From Dipteris shenzhenensis (lineage: Eukaryota; Polypodiophyta; Polypodiopsida; Gleicheniales), in the NCBI GenBank assembly GCA_047967505.1, contig CM106539.1: DNA of 64,000 nucleotides; one strand, written 5' to 3'. Position 1 is the stretch's first letter; each line of letters begins with the position of its first letter. Positions 41,301-56,300 of this stretch are shown one piece after another. The notes beneath the pieces are model-generated. The model was not told the DNA's origin. It did no database searches and was given only the letters and a program-made list of their open reading frames with translations. The translations under genes were made by a program, and so were the position numbers.

Positions 41301-44300
41301 CGCGAATCGACAGCGGTCAGCGAGCTGCAAGGTCGAGCGGGATAGGCATGGGCGAGCTGCAGCGCGCGGCCCAACGAGCACAGCTGCAAGGACGATAGTC
41401 GTCGGCCAGGCCGTCGCCTCCTTCAGCCATACGCCTTCCACCTTCTCTCGTCCTCGATTGTTCCATCGATGCCGTGGCAGTGTTGGTCTGCCCACCTTTC
41501 GGGCGCAGTCGCTGAGTAGGCCTGGAACTTCCCGCCGCCGGCATATCATCAGGAGTTCAGACTCGATAAATTTTGTGCAAAATGAACGCCTTGCAGGTAG
41601 ACTTTTCGGTCCGGAAGAAGAGTCAGGATGGTGGGACGAAAAATGCGTATTTCATCCGATTGTCGTGAAAGACCCATGCTCATCAGCGTGGAGAATGTAC
41701 TACTATGGACGAGAAGGAGATTCGTGGCACTCGGGAGTGAGCCGTGCGTTGATTTCCAGCGGGCACACTTCTCTGTGCACCAACGAATCAGCAATTTTCT
41801 GTGTATTCCAACATTTGGCAGAAACACATGCTTTTGTCAGGAACACATGCTTTTGTCAGGAATGTGACCCACACATGCAGTGGATGCAGGCAATTACCTT
41901 TCTCTTTGGGAGATTGTGAAGAATTTCACAGATAAATGCATTTCTAGAGCACATGCAGTGCTAAAATTTGGGGCTTTACACTTGTTCTAGTATATTTCAA
42001 TTTGGGGGAAGCTAATGCTCTGCTCATTCGACATTGGAATCCATGCAGTGTAAATTGTGACAAATTTCTCAGAAATCCCGGTTCAAACAAGGGGCTTTTG
42101 TAGCCTGACCGGCAATTTGTCAAGTGGGAGCACTATTATGCTTTGAAAGTGCAAATTTGACTTACAGTGTTTGGTCAAAGGTCAATCTCTCAAATTGGAG
42201 GTCACATCCCTGTAAAATCAGGGATTTTCATCAAAAATCAGAAATTTACAGTTACTGTTTTTTGACAGTCCGGGACTGTCAAACAGCAGGTTTGACCATA
42301 TTTGACTATCAGAAAAGTCAAAAAGTACTGCTTTTTTTTATTATATCAGTTCTGGGATTTTTCTGGAGCGATTTGACGCAGCTGTACCGCACTTTCGCCA
42401 GCGAAAAAGACAGGAACAGCTTGCTGTACTGTTTCTGCAGCAAGTGGGAGAAGAATATTCAGTTGGTTTTGTGCCACTGAAACAGTACCAAATTCATTTT
42501 TTGATCGTACTTCCGCTGCGGGGGAATTTTCTTGGAGTGACTAGTGCTTAATTGCACGACTACAGGGAGTCAAACTCTACTTTCTTTACCATGAGTTCCG
42601 GCAGCGACGTGTCGTCCTTGTTTCAGATAAAGAAGCTCGAAGGAGCTAAAAATTACGACATATGGAGGACACAATGCTACAATGTGCTGATGCAGAAGGA
42701 CCAGTACAAGCCTATAAAGGAAAAGGGTGTTAAGCCCCCCAACGTTACTGATGAGCAGTGGGAGAAGATGGACGGCTTGGCCAGGTCGACCATTATGCTT
42801 ACAGTTGTTGATTCACTGGTTGTAGGCAACAGGGATGAACCTACTGTGTGGGAGATGTGGCAACGTCTTGAGGATACTTATGCCAAGAAAAGTGCCACGG
42901 GAAAAGCTTACTGGCTAAAAAAGCTTGTTGGTCTTCAAATGAAGGAGGGGACAGCTATGTCCACTCATATTATTGAGTTTAACAGCATATTCAGCCAGGT
43001 GATCAACCAGGGGTTGAAGCTCGATGATGAGCTGAAAGCTACACTCATCCTATGTTCTCTACCTGAGTCATGGGACACATTCAGGACTTCTACCAGCAAC
43101 TCAAAAGCCATTCTGTTATTTGCAGATGTGGAGAGTGCTCTTCTACAGGAAGAGATGAACAGAAAGAACAATGCTATTGGGAAGTCAAATGCTTTGAATG
43201 CACGCAGCAGGTCCAAAACACGTGGAAAAGACAAAGAAAGAGAGAGGAGCAAGTCCCGCTCTAAGAGTGATCTTGTATGCAACTATTGTGGCAAGAAGGG
43301 ACATATTGAGAAAAAGTGTTTTCAAAAGAAGAATGACCAGAGAGCCAAAGAAGGCAAGGCTCAAGGCAAGTCTAAGGGCAAAGAAAAAGAGGAGCTGAAT
43401 GTTACTTATGTTAGTGACAGTGACAGTGGACATGAGATATGTTTCACCTCTTCACTGGAGGCTCATACACTTCATGCTGGTGATGGATCAGATATGTTTT
43501 CCTGGATTATAGATTCAGGTGCTTCCTTTCATGTGACATCCTACAGAAATCTATTTGTCAGATATGCAGGAGGGCAAAAGGGAGTTGTCTTTCTTGGTGA
43601 TAACCATGCATGTTCTATCATTGGCATAGGTGATGTCAGGCTTGTTCTTGAAAATGGCCAGCAGTTAATGCTCGAAGGGGTCAGGCATGTTCCTGAGGTG
43701 AAGAAAAACTTGATTTCCACAGGGTTGTTGGATGACGATGGTTATCATACCACCTTTGGCAGTCAGAAATGGAAAATCAGCAAAGGGGCAATGGCTATTG
43801 CCAGGGGTCCTAAAATTGATACTTTGTACTCACTTCATGCTGGACATTGTCCGCATTCTGATGTAAATGCCACCGAGCTGCCAAAGATTTCATTGTGGCA
43901 TAGCCGGCTTGGCCATATGAGTATTAAGGGAATGGAGCAATTGGCTCATTTTGGTTACTTGCCGAGTCTAAAATATTCAGATTTAAAGAAATGTGAATTT
44001 TGTCTCTACGGTCGTCAAGTACAAATACCTCATAAGAGAAGATCAGATCAGAAATTACAGCTCTTGGAGCTAGTACATACAGATGTGTGTGAAATGCCTA
44101 CACTCTCTTTAGGAGGTTCAAAGTACATACTGTCATTCATAGATGACGCCACCCGCAAAGTGTGGGTTTACACTCTCAGAAAGAAGAGTGATACGTTCAA
44201 GGCTTTCACTAAGTTTGTTGCACTGGTCAAAAATGAGACAGGCAAAAAACTGAAAGCCTTACGATCTGACAATGGTGGAGAGTATTTGTCCAAAGAATTT

Positions 44301-47300
44301 CAAGAATTCTGTGAGGCAAAGGGTATTCAAAGGGTGTTGTCTGCACCATATGATCCTCCACAGAATGGTACAGCTGAAAAAATGTTCAGGACCATTCAAG
44401 AGAAAGTCAGATCCATGTTGTCACATGCTGCATTGCCCCACACATTTTGGGCTGAAGCTGTAAAGACAGCTGTGCACCTTATTAACAGGTCACCAAACAA
44501 GAGACTATGTGGTGGTGTGCCTGAACAGGCATGGACGGGCAAGCCTCCGTCTTACAAACACCTACGGGTCTTTGGTTGTGTCGCGTATGTGCATGTACGC
44601 AGGGAGGACAGAACTAAACTGGATCCAAAGTCTCTTAAATGCATATTCCTAGGTTACGGTGACAAAGGTGAGATGGGCTACAGGATTTGGGATCCCAAGA
44701 ACAGAAAACTTATACGCAGCAATGATGTCGTGTTTGATGAAACCATCATGTTCAAGGAACCTGTTGTACAGCAGGGACCTTTAAAAGTAACTATTGATGA
44801 TAACAGGCATCATGGGCAACACGAACAGGCTGTAAATCAGCCACAACAGCAGCATAACCAGCCATTAAATGATGCTGCAGCAGGTCCTAATGGACAGCCA
44901 GGTATGGCAGAAGACATCCCAATGGATGAAGCACAGTTAGGTGATCTTCCTGACATGCAAATGCAGCCAGGAGACATGGGACAGCCACTTTATCAGGGTG
45001 ATGAACAGGCTGGACAGCCAGCTCAAGACGATGGTCATTGGGTTAGAAGGTCAACTAGACCGACGCGGCAGCCAGAAAGATTTGTTCCAGGCATTGATTA
45101 TTTGATGCTCACTGATTGTGGAGAGCCTTCATGCTACAGAGAGGCTAGGCAGAGGGCAGACAAGGTTCAATGGGATCTTGCTATGAAGGCTGAAATGGAC
45201 AGCCTTCACAAGAATGGCACTTGGGAATTGGTATCCTTGCCTACTGGTAAGAAGGTACTGCCATGCAAATGGGTTTATCGACTTAAGGTCACACCTGGTG
45301 AAAAGCCAAGGCATAAAGCCAGACTGGTTGCAAAGGGGTTCAAGCAGGAATATGGTGTTCACTTTGACGAGATATTCTCTCCTGTTGTTAAGATGACAAC
45401 ACTCAGAACTGTATTAGCATTGGTTGCACATGCAGATATGGACTTGGTCCAAATGGATGTCAAGACAGCATTTCTTCATGGTGATTTACATGAGGAAATT
45501 TTTATGCAGCAGCCAGAGGGTTTTACAGTGAAGGGCAAAGAGAAGCTTGTATGCAAACTAAAGAAAAGTCTTTATGGTCTAAAGCAGGCACCCAGGAAAT
45601 GGTATCATAAGTTTGATACATTCATGCGAACCCAGGGTTACAGGAGAAGTGACATTGATCACTGCTTGTATACCAAGAAAGCTTCAGATGGCAGTTTACT
45701 TATCCTCATTTTGTATGTGGATGACATGTTAATTGCTGGAAAATCTCATAATGAGATGAATGCCTTGAAAAAGAGATTGCACCAGACCTTTGATATGAAA
45801 GATCTTGGTGATGCCAACCATATATTGGGTATGCGGATACTTCGGGATCGGGAAAAGCGGTTGCTATACTTGTCTCAGAAGGAATATATTGGCAAGGTCT
45901 TGCAGAGATTTCACATGGAGGGGGGGAAGAGTATTGGTACTCCATTGCCTCCTTATGTGAAAATCAGTGCTTTGGACAGCCCTCAGACAGATGCTGAAAA
46001 AGCTGAGATGTCAAAGATTCCGTATGCATCAGCATGTGGCAGTCTCATGTATGCTATGGTTGCAACCAGGCCCGATATTGCGTTTGCAGTGGGAGTGGTT
46101 AGCAGATACATGGCTAAACCTGGCAAAAAGCATTGGAATGCAGTAAAAGGTGTCATGAGATACCTGAAAGGTACACAGGACTTGTGTATATGTTTCGGCA
46201 GTCAAGATGCAAAAGTGCAAGGTTATACAGACTCTGATTATGCCGGTCACCCTGATACCCGGAAGTCTACTACCGGATACGTTTTCACTTTCACTGGAGG
46301 TGCAGTGTCGTGGGTATCTAGAATGCAGCAATGCGTTGCATTGTCTACCACAGAAGCAGAATATATTGCAGCCACTGAGGCATGCAAGGAGGCTATATGG
46401 CTATCTCGGTTAGTGGCAGATTTGGGTTATCCATTGGAGATTCCATTGTTGCATTGTGACAGTCAGAGTGCCATACAGTTGGCACGTAATCCTGTCTTTC
46501 ATGCAAAGACGAAGCACATAGATGTGAAATATCACTTCATCAGGGAGGTGCTTGAAAACAAGCAAATTAAGCTTGTTAAGGTGCATACAGATGACAATCC
46601 GGCAGATCTGTTAACCAAAGGGTTAGCTGCAGAGAGGTTTGCACACTGCAGATCTCTTATGGGTATTGGTTGAGGCCAATATTCTTTCTCTCCTTGAGGG
46701 CACACTGCCTTTAAGTGGGAGGTTGTTGGGGTAAAGGCACTGGCCACCCTATGTAAATAGTACTTTATGTTGTACTTTAGTGTAGGACACTTAAGTACAC
46801 TAAGTACACATTTGTACTTAGATGTACTTAAGGGTTACTACCTTATCCATAATATATATGTGTGTACTTGGGGAGGTACCACTCACTCATTGTGATTATC
46901 CACACTAGTGTGTGTGTGCAGTGAGTCTCCCTACTCCCTCACTCTCTCCCTTACAATCTATCAAAATTGGCTTCTCTCTATCAGATTCACAATGAAGCTC
47001 GTGTTGCATATTTGAGAAGGCAATTACAGGAAGTCAATATGAATGAAGGTGAGTCAATGGATGCATACTTGACAAAGGTCAAGGACCTCATGGAACAGCT
47101 TGCCAACATTGATGAGGTGGTGCCAAATTCACATTTGTCAGTACCACATTGAATGGACTGCCACATACATATCAAGGGTTTGCTACAACCCTTCGATTAG
47201 TGGCCATGGGTAATCCAGACCACTATTCTTTTGATCAGCTAGTTACTTTGCTTTTGCAGGAAGAGCAAAGTAGAGCTAACAGACAAGCCATTATTCTTGA

Positions 47301-50300
47301 TCATGCATTTGCTTCGCAGCAGACAGGAAGAGGCAAGGCTTCCAAGCCTATGGGCAAGCCAAAATCTGCGCATAGCAGCTGCAATTCCTCCCATGCAGCT
47401 AAAAATACAGCAGATAAGACAAAGAAGAAAAGATGCAATTATTGTCGCAAGCCTGGACATGACGTTTCGGAATGCAGGAAGCGCATTGCTTCGGAGAAAA
47501 AGAAAGCAGGGTTGACAGTTAATGCCTCACATGCTATTGAATCCCATGAGCCAGCAGATGCTTCACATGCACATGCTCTTCAGGATGATTGGGCATGGGC
47601 TGTCCATTGCTCATTTGATCCCTCCAAAGCTGATGCACTCTTTACTACTAATGATGCTCACTCCTGGTACTTTGATAGTGGTGCTTCCAAGCATGTCACA
47701 TCTTGCAGACAGTTGTTTCATTCTCTAGCTGATGCACCTCGAGGGGGGACTGTTACATGTGCTAATAATGCTTCATATGCTGTAAAAGGAGTTGGAGATG
47801 TGCAGCTCACATCCATTTCAAGCCATCCTGTCACTCTGACAAATGTTCTTTTTGTGCCTGGCATTGAAGTCAACTTGATTTCAATTTCAGCAATTACTAC
47901 TTCAGGTTTCAGAGTAATTTTTGATGGCTACAGAGGCCTAGTATATGATCTTCGTGATGACAATGCCATAGTTCTCACTGGCACTTTGCAAAAAGGGCTT
48001 TATCACCTTGATCATCATCCAGCTGTACTTTCTATTGAAGCATTGGCTATTTCAGATTCACAGCTTGCTGAAACTCATCTTTGGCATGAGAGAATGGGCC
48101 ATCTCAATTATAGAGCTCTTGCAAAGCTACATTCACAGCAGATGGCAAATGATGTACCTCAGACTCACACAGTTTCCAAACATGTGTGTGAGCATTGTCT
48201 TCTGGGTAAGATGCATCGATTTCCTTTTCAAAAGAATTGTCCAAAACTCTCACAAAGGAAATTGCAGCTAGTACACAGTGATGTCTGTGGCCCAATCAGG
48301 ACAAATGCCATTGGAGGATACAAGTATTTCATGACTCTCATTGATGATTTCACAAGGTATTGCTGGGTATATCCTTTAAAGGCCAAATCTGAAGTTTTCT
48401 TATGCTTTCAGAGATGGCTGAATATGGTTGAGAATGAATCAGGAAACAAGCTTGTCAACCTCAACACAGATAGGGGAGTATATGTCAAAGGAGTTTGATG
48501 CATTTCTATCCTCACGGGGAATTATTCACTCATGCACTACTCCTTACACTCCTCACCAGAATCTTGTTTCTGAAAGGAAAAACAAGTCCACAATGGAGAT
48601 GGCCAGATGCATTATCATAATCTCTATCTCTAATTCACGAAGCTCTATTCCTATCGTGGATGCAAATCACGGGCGATGGCATTCGGTTATTCCACCCAGC
48701 CAAACTCTCGTGGATAGCTGTCGTCAGATTTCTACGTTATTTCATTTATTCCTATCCATGAGACCCTCAATTCCCTAGATAGTTCTCCTTGCCAAATGTC
48801 ATCATTATAGCCTCTTCACTTGGTGCACCTTTTTACCCCTCTCTTGGGCACATTAAAATCCACTTGCCCCTTGGCATTATTGCACATTTAGGTGAGCCTA
48901 GGCCTTAGCACTCAGAACTATCTAGTCAATGCCATTCCGCCCTCACCTAGGACCTTGGCAGTTACTTCTCTTGACCATTTTAATTACGCACATTAACTCT
49001 TACAAAAGTTGGTCATCTAAGAGAAAATGCCCACCGATCTATCCGAGGTCATGCTATCTCGGCTAGAGCATAACATTCCTTCCCTCTTCAAGCATCAGCG
49101 TCCTCGATGATGAAATCTGGGAACGCTCTCCGTAACTGGTATACGGATTCCCAGGTAGCTTCCGATAGAGGCTGACCATGCCATGCAACCAACACCGTGG
49201 GTATCTTCCGATTTCGTATTTGCATTGTTCCTCGGTCCAGGATTCTTGTTGGCTGGCGCCTTGCAATATCCTCTATCTCCTGAAACAAAATTACACCTTC
49301 GATTAGTGAGTCACCTGTATGCAAAAATTTCTTTAAGCGCGAAACATGAAAAACCGGGTGCACCTTACACCCCTGTGGCAATTTTAATTTATAGGCTACA
49401 CTGCCTATTCTCTTTAGAATTAACCACGGCCCACAGTATCGAGGTGATAACTTAGCACACTCTCCTGAAGTCAACGACTTCGAGTGCGAAGGAATTCTGA
49501 GAAAAACTTTTTCTCCTTCTTCAAATACTCTTATAGACCGATTTTCATCCGCATACACTTTGGCTCTATCCATAGCCTGACGGATATTAGCTCTCGCAAG
49601 TGCTAGCATCTCCCGCATCTAAACTACAAAGTTCGCGGCACTAGGCACTTTTTGAGGTACTCCAACTATAGTCGGATTGGCTGGTCTATAACCATAGTTC
49701 AGTTCAAACGGACTAAACCCGGTAGAGGAATGTTTTCTATCATTGTAGGCAAACTCCAACAATGGCAACCACTTGTCCCATGTATGTTGCCTCAATGACA
49801 CATATGCCCTCAGCATATCCTCTAAAGTCTGGTTGACTCTCTCCGTTTGACCATCCGTCTCAAGATGATCCCCACTACTCATTCCCAACTCAGTCCTTAG
49901 TGTCTCAAATACCGCTGTCTAAAAATGACCGGTAAATCTAACATCTCTATCTGACACTATGGATCTAGGCAATCCATGCAGACGAAATATACGTCTAATA
50001 AACAAATCCGCCACTTGCGGGGCACTAATAGACTCTCTAGTCGGAATGAAGTGAGCCATCTTGGTTAGACGATCAACCACCACAAGGATAGAATTATACC
50101 CTCCTTGTGTTGCAGGTAGCCCTACAATAAAATCCATGGAAATGCTCTCCCACTTACTTAGTGGTATTTCCAAGGGCTGTAAAAGTCCGGGTGGCTTCAC
50201 CCGCTCGGCCTTACTTACCTGACACGAGAAACATCGTGTCACATATTCATGAATATGCTTTTTCATCCTTGGCCAAAAGAAATCTCGCTTCACGAGATCA

Positions 50301-53300
50301 TAGGTCTTCTCGACACCTGGATGTCCCGCACACGGGCTATCATGGCATTGTCGAATGACTCTCTGCCTGAGATCATTCTGACCAGGTACTACAACCTTGC
50401 CATTTCTAACTAGCATACCATCTCTTATGGTATATCTTGCATAAGTTTGGCCTTTCCTGGATGCCAGGTCTTTTCACTTTTCCCGGGTTTTAACACATGA
50501 GCTTTAGGGCATAAGCTCTGGACAAACTCGTCCACCTTCTGAGTTTCTCTGGTCTCGGTCATTAGAGCACTCTCTAATACCATGAAACTCAGGTTGTGCA
50601 TAATGCGAGACAACGCATCAGCCACCTTATTGTCTTTTCCTCTTCGGTACCGAATCGTTAGATTAAACTCCTCCATGAGCTCTGCCCACCTAGCTTGGCG
50701 GCCCCTCAAGTCAGGCTGTTTACAAAAATGTTTCAGAGTATCATGATCCACATCCACATAAAACTCTGAACCATACAAATAATGCCTCCATGTTTTCAAA
50801 GCATGGATAACTGCATACAACTCCAATTCATGAGTTGGCCAATTCCTTTGAGAGGGAGAAAGCTTCTTGCTTTCGAAGGCTACTGGCCTTCCCTCTTGAA
50901 GGAGGACTGCTCCTACCGCAATGCCACTTGCATCGGTTTCTAGGAACAACGGTTTCTGGGGATCAACTATTTTTAACACCGGTCCTGAGACCACAGCTTG
51001 TTTTATGGTGTTAAAACTTTCCTGTTGATTCTGTCCCCAAATAAAAGGTACTTTATCTGAGGTCAGATCAGTCAATGGCGATACTATTCCGGAATATCCT
51101 TTGATATGCCTTCTATAAAACTGGACAAATCCCAAGAATGATCGCAACGCGGTCAGACTCTGAGGGATTGGCCAAGTTAGTATCGCAGCCACTTTCTTCG
51201 GATCCATTTCTACCCCCTGTGGAGTAATTATGAACCCTAAATACTCAAGCCTAACCATACACAATATAGTTTTCTTTTTATTCACATAGAGACTGGCTTT
51301 CCTCAAAGTACTAAACACTATCCTTAAGTGTTCACGATGCTCAGTATCACTTTTACAGAATATCAGGATATCGTCAATAAAATGTACTACGAACTTTCCG
51401 ATATACGGACGTAGTAAATCGTTCATAAGCATGACGAAGGTCGCTGGAGCATTGGTAAGTCCGAATGGCATTACCAAAAACTCATAATGACCAAACCTGC
51501 TCCTAAAAGCGGTTTTGTGCACATCCTCGGCTCTAATCCGGATCTGATGGTAGCCGCACTTAAGATCTATCTTGCTGAAAATCACGGCTCCATGTAATGC
51601 ATCTAGCAAATCATCAATCCAAGCCATCGGATACCTGTGCTTAACAGTGATATTATTCAATGCTCCGTAATCTATACAGAGGCGAAACGTATCATCGTTT
51701 TTCCTCTTTAATATCACTGGCGAAGCAAAAGGTGAGAAACTTGGTTGAATCTGCCCCAACTTGAGGTATTCTTCCAGTTGTCTACACACCTCCGCTTCTT
51801 CAGCAAAACTCATTCTATAGGGAGGTCTATTTACGGGTTCTGCCCCCGGGATCAGTTCAATCTTATGTTGAACTTTCCGCTCTGGAGGTAACCCATAAGG
51901 TAGTTCATCCCTAAAACATTCAGAGAACTCCTCTGTTATAAGATTAGCCAGCTTGGCCATCTCATCACTTTGCGTAACATCAGTGCTAGCCGAAGACTCA
52001 TCCACCGGCTCTACCGATCCTGTGCAAAGGAATAAAAACTCTACTTGAGCCTTTCTGATTTCCATCACGGAAACCAACAGTCCTTGAGGTATATCTTTTT
52101 CACCTCGCAGGACATAAAGCACATCATTCATCTTGAATTGATATACGTGCTTTTTCCAATCAATGGCTGGATTCTTCCTAGAATGCCATGCCATACCCAG
52201 GGCTATATCTACATGAGCAAGCTTGGTCATTTTAAAATCAAGCTTCTCAGCATAGTCCTTATCCGAAGCTCCAACTGGGTAACCCTTTGGTCCCATACTT
52301 CAGTTGAACTTCCATCGGCCATCCTAACTGTATACGCATAGTCAGATGGACTTGTCTTTAATTTCAGCCTCTTCACGAGCTTGGAGTTAATCACATTGTG
52401 AGTTGACGCCGAGTCAAACAACACAATGACATCATGACTGGCCACTTGCCCTTTCATTTTAATTAACTCCGTATCATTAAAGGCCGTATACCCCGTTGCT
52501 GCGGGCTTAGATAGGATGTTATCAGGTGCACTCGTCACTAACTTAGCAACAGACACACATAACAAACAAGGTACTAACCTCTGAGAAGGTCCCGCCAGTT
52601 GCATCTGCATATGTTCCGCACTGGGATCTCCTGCATTTCTACGTCGCATTCAGATATTATCATATTAGCCGTGCGACGGTCTTTATTCAGAGGACAATCC
52701 TTCCACTGATGTCGCTGAAGGCAGCCGAAGCACAATCCTTCTTTTCTAGCTTTCTCTTTTTGTTCAGGGGTCAACGAGGACTTTGACCAAGCTCGGGCTG
52801 CCATTGGAGTTATTTTCCTTTTCACCCCAACGGTGGTACTTGCCTTTACTGGTCCCTCAACCGGCTTCACCTACTTGGTTTGGCCACTTGGCTGCGAGAC
52901 ACTTGTCTTTGAAACCCATTTCCTCTGAAATCCCCCTTTTCTCGAGTGCTCATACTGAGTCCCTGCCTGCACAAATCCACGAGATCTGCCTCTGGCATCC
53001 TCATAGTTCAGGGCTACCGCTATAGATTCATCTAGTGAGGTCACATATTTAGCCCGAACTTCCATTTTGATCTTGTCGTTCAGTCCATAGATATAGTCCT
53101 TTAACTGAACCGACATAGGGAGAGGGTCTGTTATTTTCATGACACATTCCTTGAATTTGTCAGTGTACTCTGCCACTGACAAGCTCCTCTGACGGAGATT
53201 TCTATACGCATCCCAAGCTCGGGATTCTTCATCAGGTGGGAGAAAGTGTTTCTTGAATTCAGCTTTAAACCCTTCCCAGGTGGTTGGAGCAACTTGATCC

Positions 53301-56300
53301 TTCTGTTGCTTTATCCACCATCTGTCCGCTGCCTCAATAAACAGGTGTGTGGCCTCGCGGATTTTCTTTAGATCGGATCTAATCTCACAAATGGCGAAGG
53401 CTTCTTCCCACTTGTGTAACCAAACCTCGATCACATCAGAGCTGCGCTCGGTCATCCGACCAGCGTACTTCTCCGGTCTATAATTAGCGATATTAGGCAC
53501 TTTGACCCTTGCGCGCTCTAAGGAATGTATACTGGGCTCTGGCTCTGCTGGAGCTTTGCCCTTATCAATCCTAGACGGTCTAGCCGACAAGGCTTGCACC
53601 ATCTCCCTGATCTCATTTTGACCAGCGTTCACTTGAAGCTGCTGGTTCATAATCTGTTGTAAACATCCTCTAATATCGAAATCCTACCAATCAAAGTAGG
53701 TGCTGCCTGATGTGACATCTGTTGAGTAGACTGTGCTCTAGACTCACTAGGATTCACTCTTGAATTCTGCCCTTCTGCTTCCATAGGTTCACAGTGGAAG
53801 ATGGGTTTTTTTTTTTTTCTTTTCTTTTCTTTTTTTTTCTTTTTTTTTTTTTTAAATAGTCTTTTCTAGAACCCAAATAACCAATATATACACCCTTCAC
53901 TTCTGTTCTGCTTTCCTGGGGTTTTTTTTTTTTTTTTTTCTTCTACGGTGCAGAAATAACAGGACCATATGAAAAACAAAAAAACTGCATGGAAAGAAAG
54001 GGCTCCCTGATTTCTCCTCAAAGGCTGCCTTTGGTCCCCTGCTGCTTCGCTGTAGGAGCGTGATCCTCCGTCTACGCAACCGAATGCCCACGTAACAAAA
54101 TCTCACGGCCTAAACTGCAGGCTGTCTAAACTCTTCATCTAATTCAACCCTGGTCACAATTGACAGGCGACAGCATCCATTTTCCCATTCAGCACGTCAA
54201 TAGGCGACTCGTCTAGATATAAAACAACGGGTGCTTCAGATAAGAAATACGTGCGCAGTCGTTTAATCTCTATGCACTGCCGACTTGCCCCTACAATCAC
54301 CAGCGACGGCTTAATCCCGTAAGGCAGCGCACGATCTGGAATTGGAATCTGCGCCTACGTTTTTTTTTTCAGCGACCGTCGATCCTCATCCAATTGCGCT
54401 GTCCCAAGTTTAGTCGTGCATTAATTAGATCCTACCTAGGCCATGGTAGCCAACCTGCGCTGCATCCCCTCCGCTCAAGCCCCAATTGCATTTCAGCGCG
54501 TTACGGGACCTCCACTAGCCTTTCGCGTTGACAATCCGGAACGCCATCGATGCTTTCCTCTTCGTCAACGCCTCACGGGCTTCCGTCGATCTGTTTGACG
54601 CTCACGTCGCTACCCTTACCTCCATCGAAATCTTCCGCCACCAAGGGTTCCTCGTCACGGACAGCCAACGATCCTCCCCTCACCTAGCTCGTCGCTCTTC
54701 CCTTGATCATTTTCCTTGCCTTGTGCTCTGATACCAACTATCATAATCTCTATCTCTAATTCACGAAGCTCTATTCCTATCGTGGATGCAAATCACGGGC
54801 GATGGCATTCGGTTATTCCACCCAGCCAAACTCTCGTGGATAGCTGTCGTCAGATTTCTACGTTATTTCATTTATTCCTATCCATGAGACCCTCAATTCC
54901 CTAGATAGTTCTCCTTGCCAAATGTCATCATTATAGCCTCTCCACTTGGTGCACCTTTTTACCCCTCTCTTGGGCACATTAAAATCCACTTGCCCATTGG
55001 CATTATTGCACATTTAGGTGCACCTAGGCCTCAGCACTCAAAACTATCTAGTCAATGCCATTCCGCCCTCACCTAGGACCTTGGCAGTTACTTCTCTTGA
55101 CCATTTTGATTACGCACATTAACTATTACAAAAGTTGGTCATCTAAGAGAAAATGCCCACCGATCTATCCGAGGTCATGCTATCTCGGCTAGAGCATAAC
55201 ATGCATGCTTAAGGCCAAGTCTTTGCCCAATAAATTTTAGCTTGATGCAGTAATGTGTGCCAACTATGTGCTGAATAGATCACCTACACGGACATTGAAG
55301 ACTATTACACTCACTGTCACACATGAAAGTTTTTGGGTCTCTTGCATATGTTCATGTACCATCTCAGCTGAGACATAAGCTTGATGACAAGGCAATCAAA
55401 TGCATATTCATTGGTTACAGCCAAGAGAGCAGAGGGTATAGGAAGGGTCAATCGACATTTTCCTTTAAAGGATCAATGTTTGTATTATATTCGTTTGGGC
55501 TTCATGTAAATGATCAAAAAGGAATAAAGGTCAAGGTCCTTGGTATGCGTGACAAGGCACTAGACTAGGTGGATCTAAGCCTAAGGGACCTAAATGCATG
55601 AAATGTGCCTAGGGGCAAATGTTTTAAAGATATCCCAAGAGAGGGATAAATAATGCATTAAGAAAGGACCCTACAATTAAGACATGTGGCATACTAGATT
55701 CATCTAGGGAGTTTTGGGACTCGTTGGGAATAAGCAAGCATGAGCTTTTACGTAATCAGACTATCTGGAGCTTGCTACCAAAAAGGTTGGCTAGGAGGAT
55801 AAACCAAGTGCCCGTGCCCGTGATTCGACGATAAGCAAGAAGAAATCAGATTAGACTGTGTTAGCACGCCTTTCGATAGTCGCCCTGGAGCTTGGAGTCC
55901 CACGTGGACCGTAGAGTGTAAATGATATCCTACCAGATGGCAACTAGGGTAGCCGAGGGTGGAACGAGGTGCTCACCTATCACAAGACTGCAGCGAGCCA
56001 CCCAAATGTTCCAAGCCGTGATGCTGGCTACCACCTCCCAAACACTGTCCTCCCTAAGAGGAGGAGGAGCTAGGCTGTCAGGATGGACTACCTCATGGAG
56101 TGCAATCCTCCGGTAGGCTGGGGAGATCTCATCAATCTGAAACACGTGTCCTTCCTTTGTCAACCAAGCCACCATCCCCTAGGTGTAGTCTCTATAAAGA
56201 CTCTGCATTCGTGTCATGATCCTGAGGGCTCCCATCCAGATCCTCGCTGCGCTACGACAGCTTCACAGGCAGTGCAAGATAGTCTCCAGGACAACAGCGG

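Larger units (their letters stand above)
40804..46963 (+). mobile_element. Copia B: complete, apparently intact LTR retrotransposon
   Basis: A 6,160-bp element with two 240-bp LTRs that I read as identical, TGTTGG...ATCTATCA ends, and a perfect 5-bp duplication AAATT. It has a Met-tRNA primer site, a leader of about 1.5 kb, a single uninterrupted gag-pol frame of 1,360 codons and a polypurine tract. It is inserted in copia A gag. Identical LTRs and an open polyprotein indicate very recent arrival and possible autonomy. Confidence 0.97.
48613..55201 (-). mobile_element. Chromovirus C: full-length Ty3/gypsy element, coding damaged
   Basis: A 6,589-bp minus-strand element with 463-bp LTRs at both ends that differ at about 8 positions by eye, and a 5-bp duplication TGCAT inside copia A integrase. 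Primer site (54,725-54,736) and purine tract (49,076-49,090) are in place. Gag, zinc knuckle, protease, reverse transcriptase, RNase H, integrase and a C-terminal chromodomain follow in Ty3/gypsy order. There are at least three nonsense codons and several frameshifts. LTR ends read TG...TA rather than TG...CA. Confidence 0.95.

Noticed and set aside
41200-41919. A 239-codon ORF in the copia B leader
   Set aside because: It overlaps tandem leader repeats, has no gag similarity, and the real gag-pol start is at 42,591.
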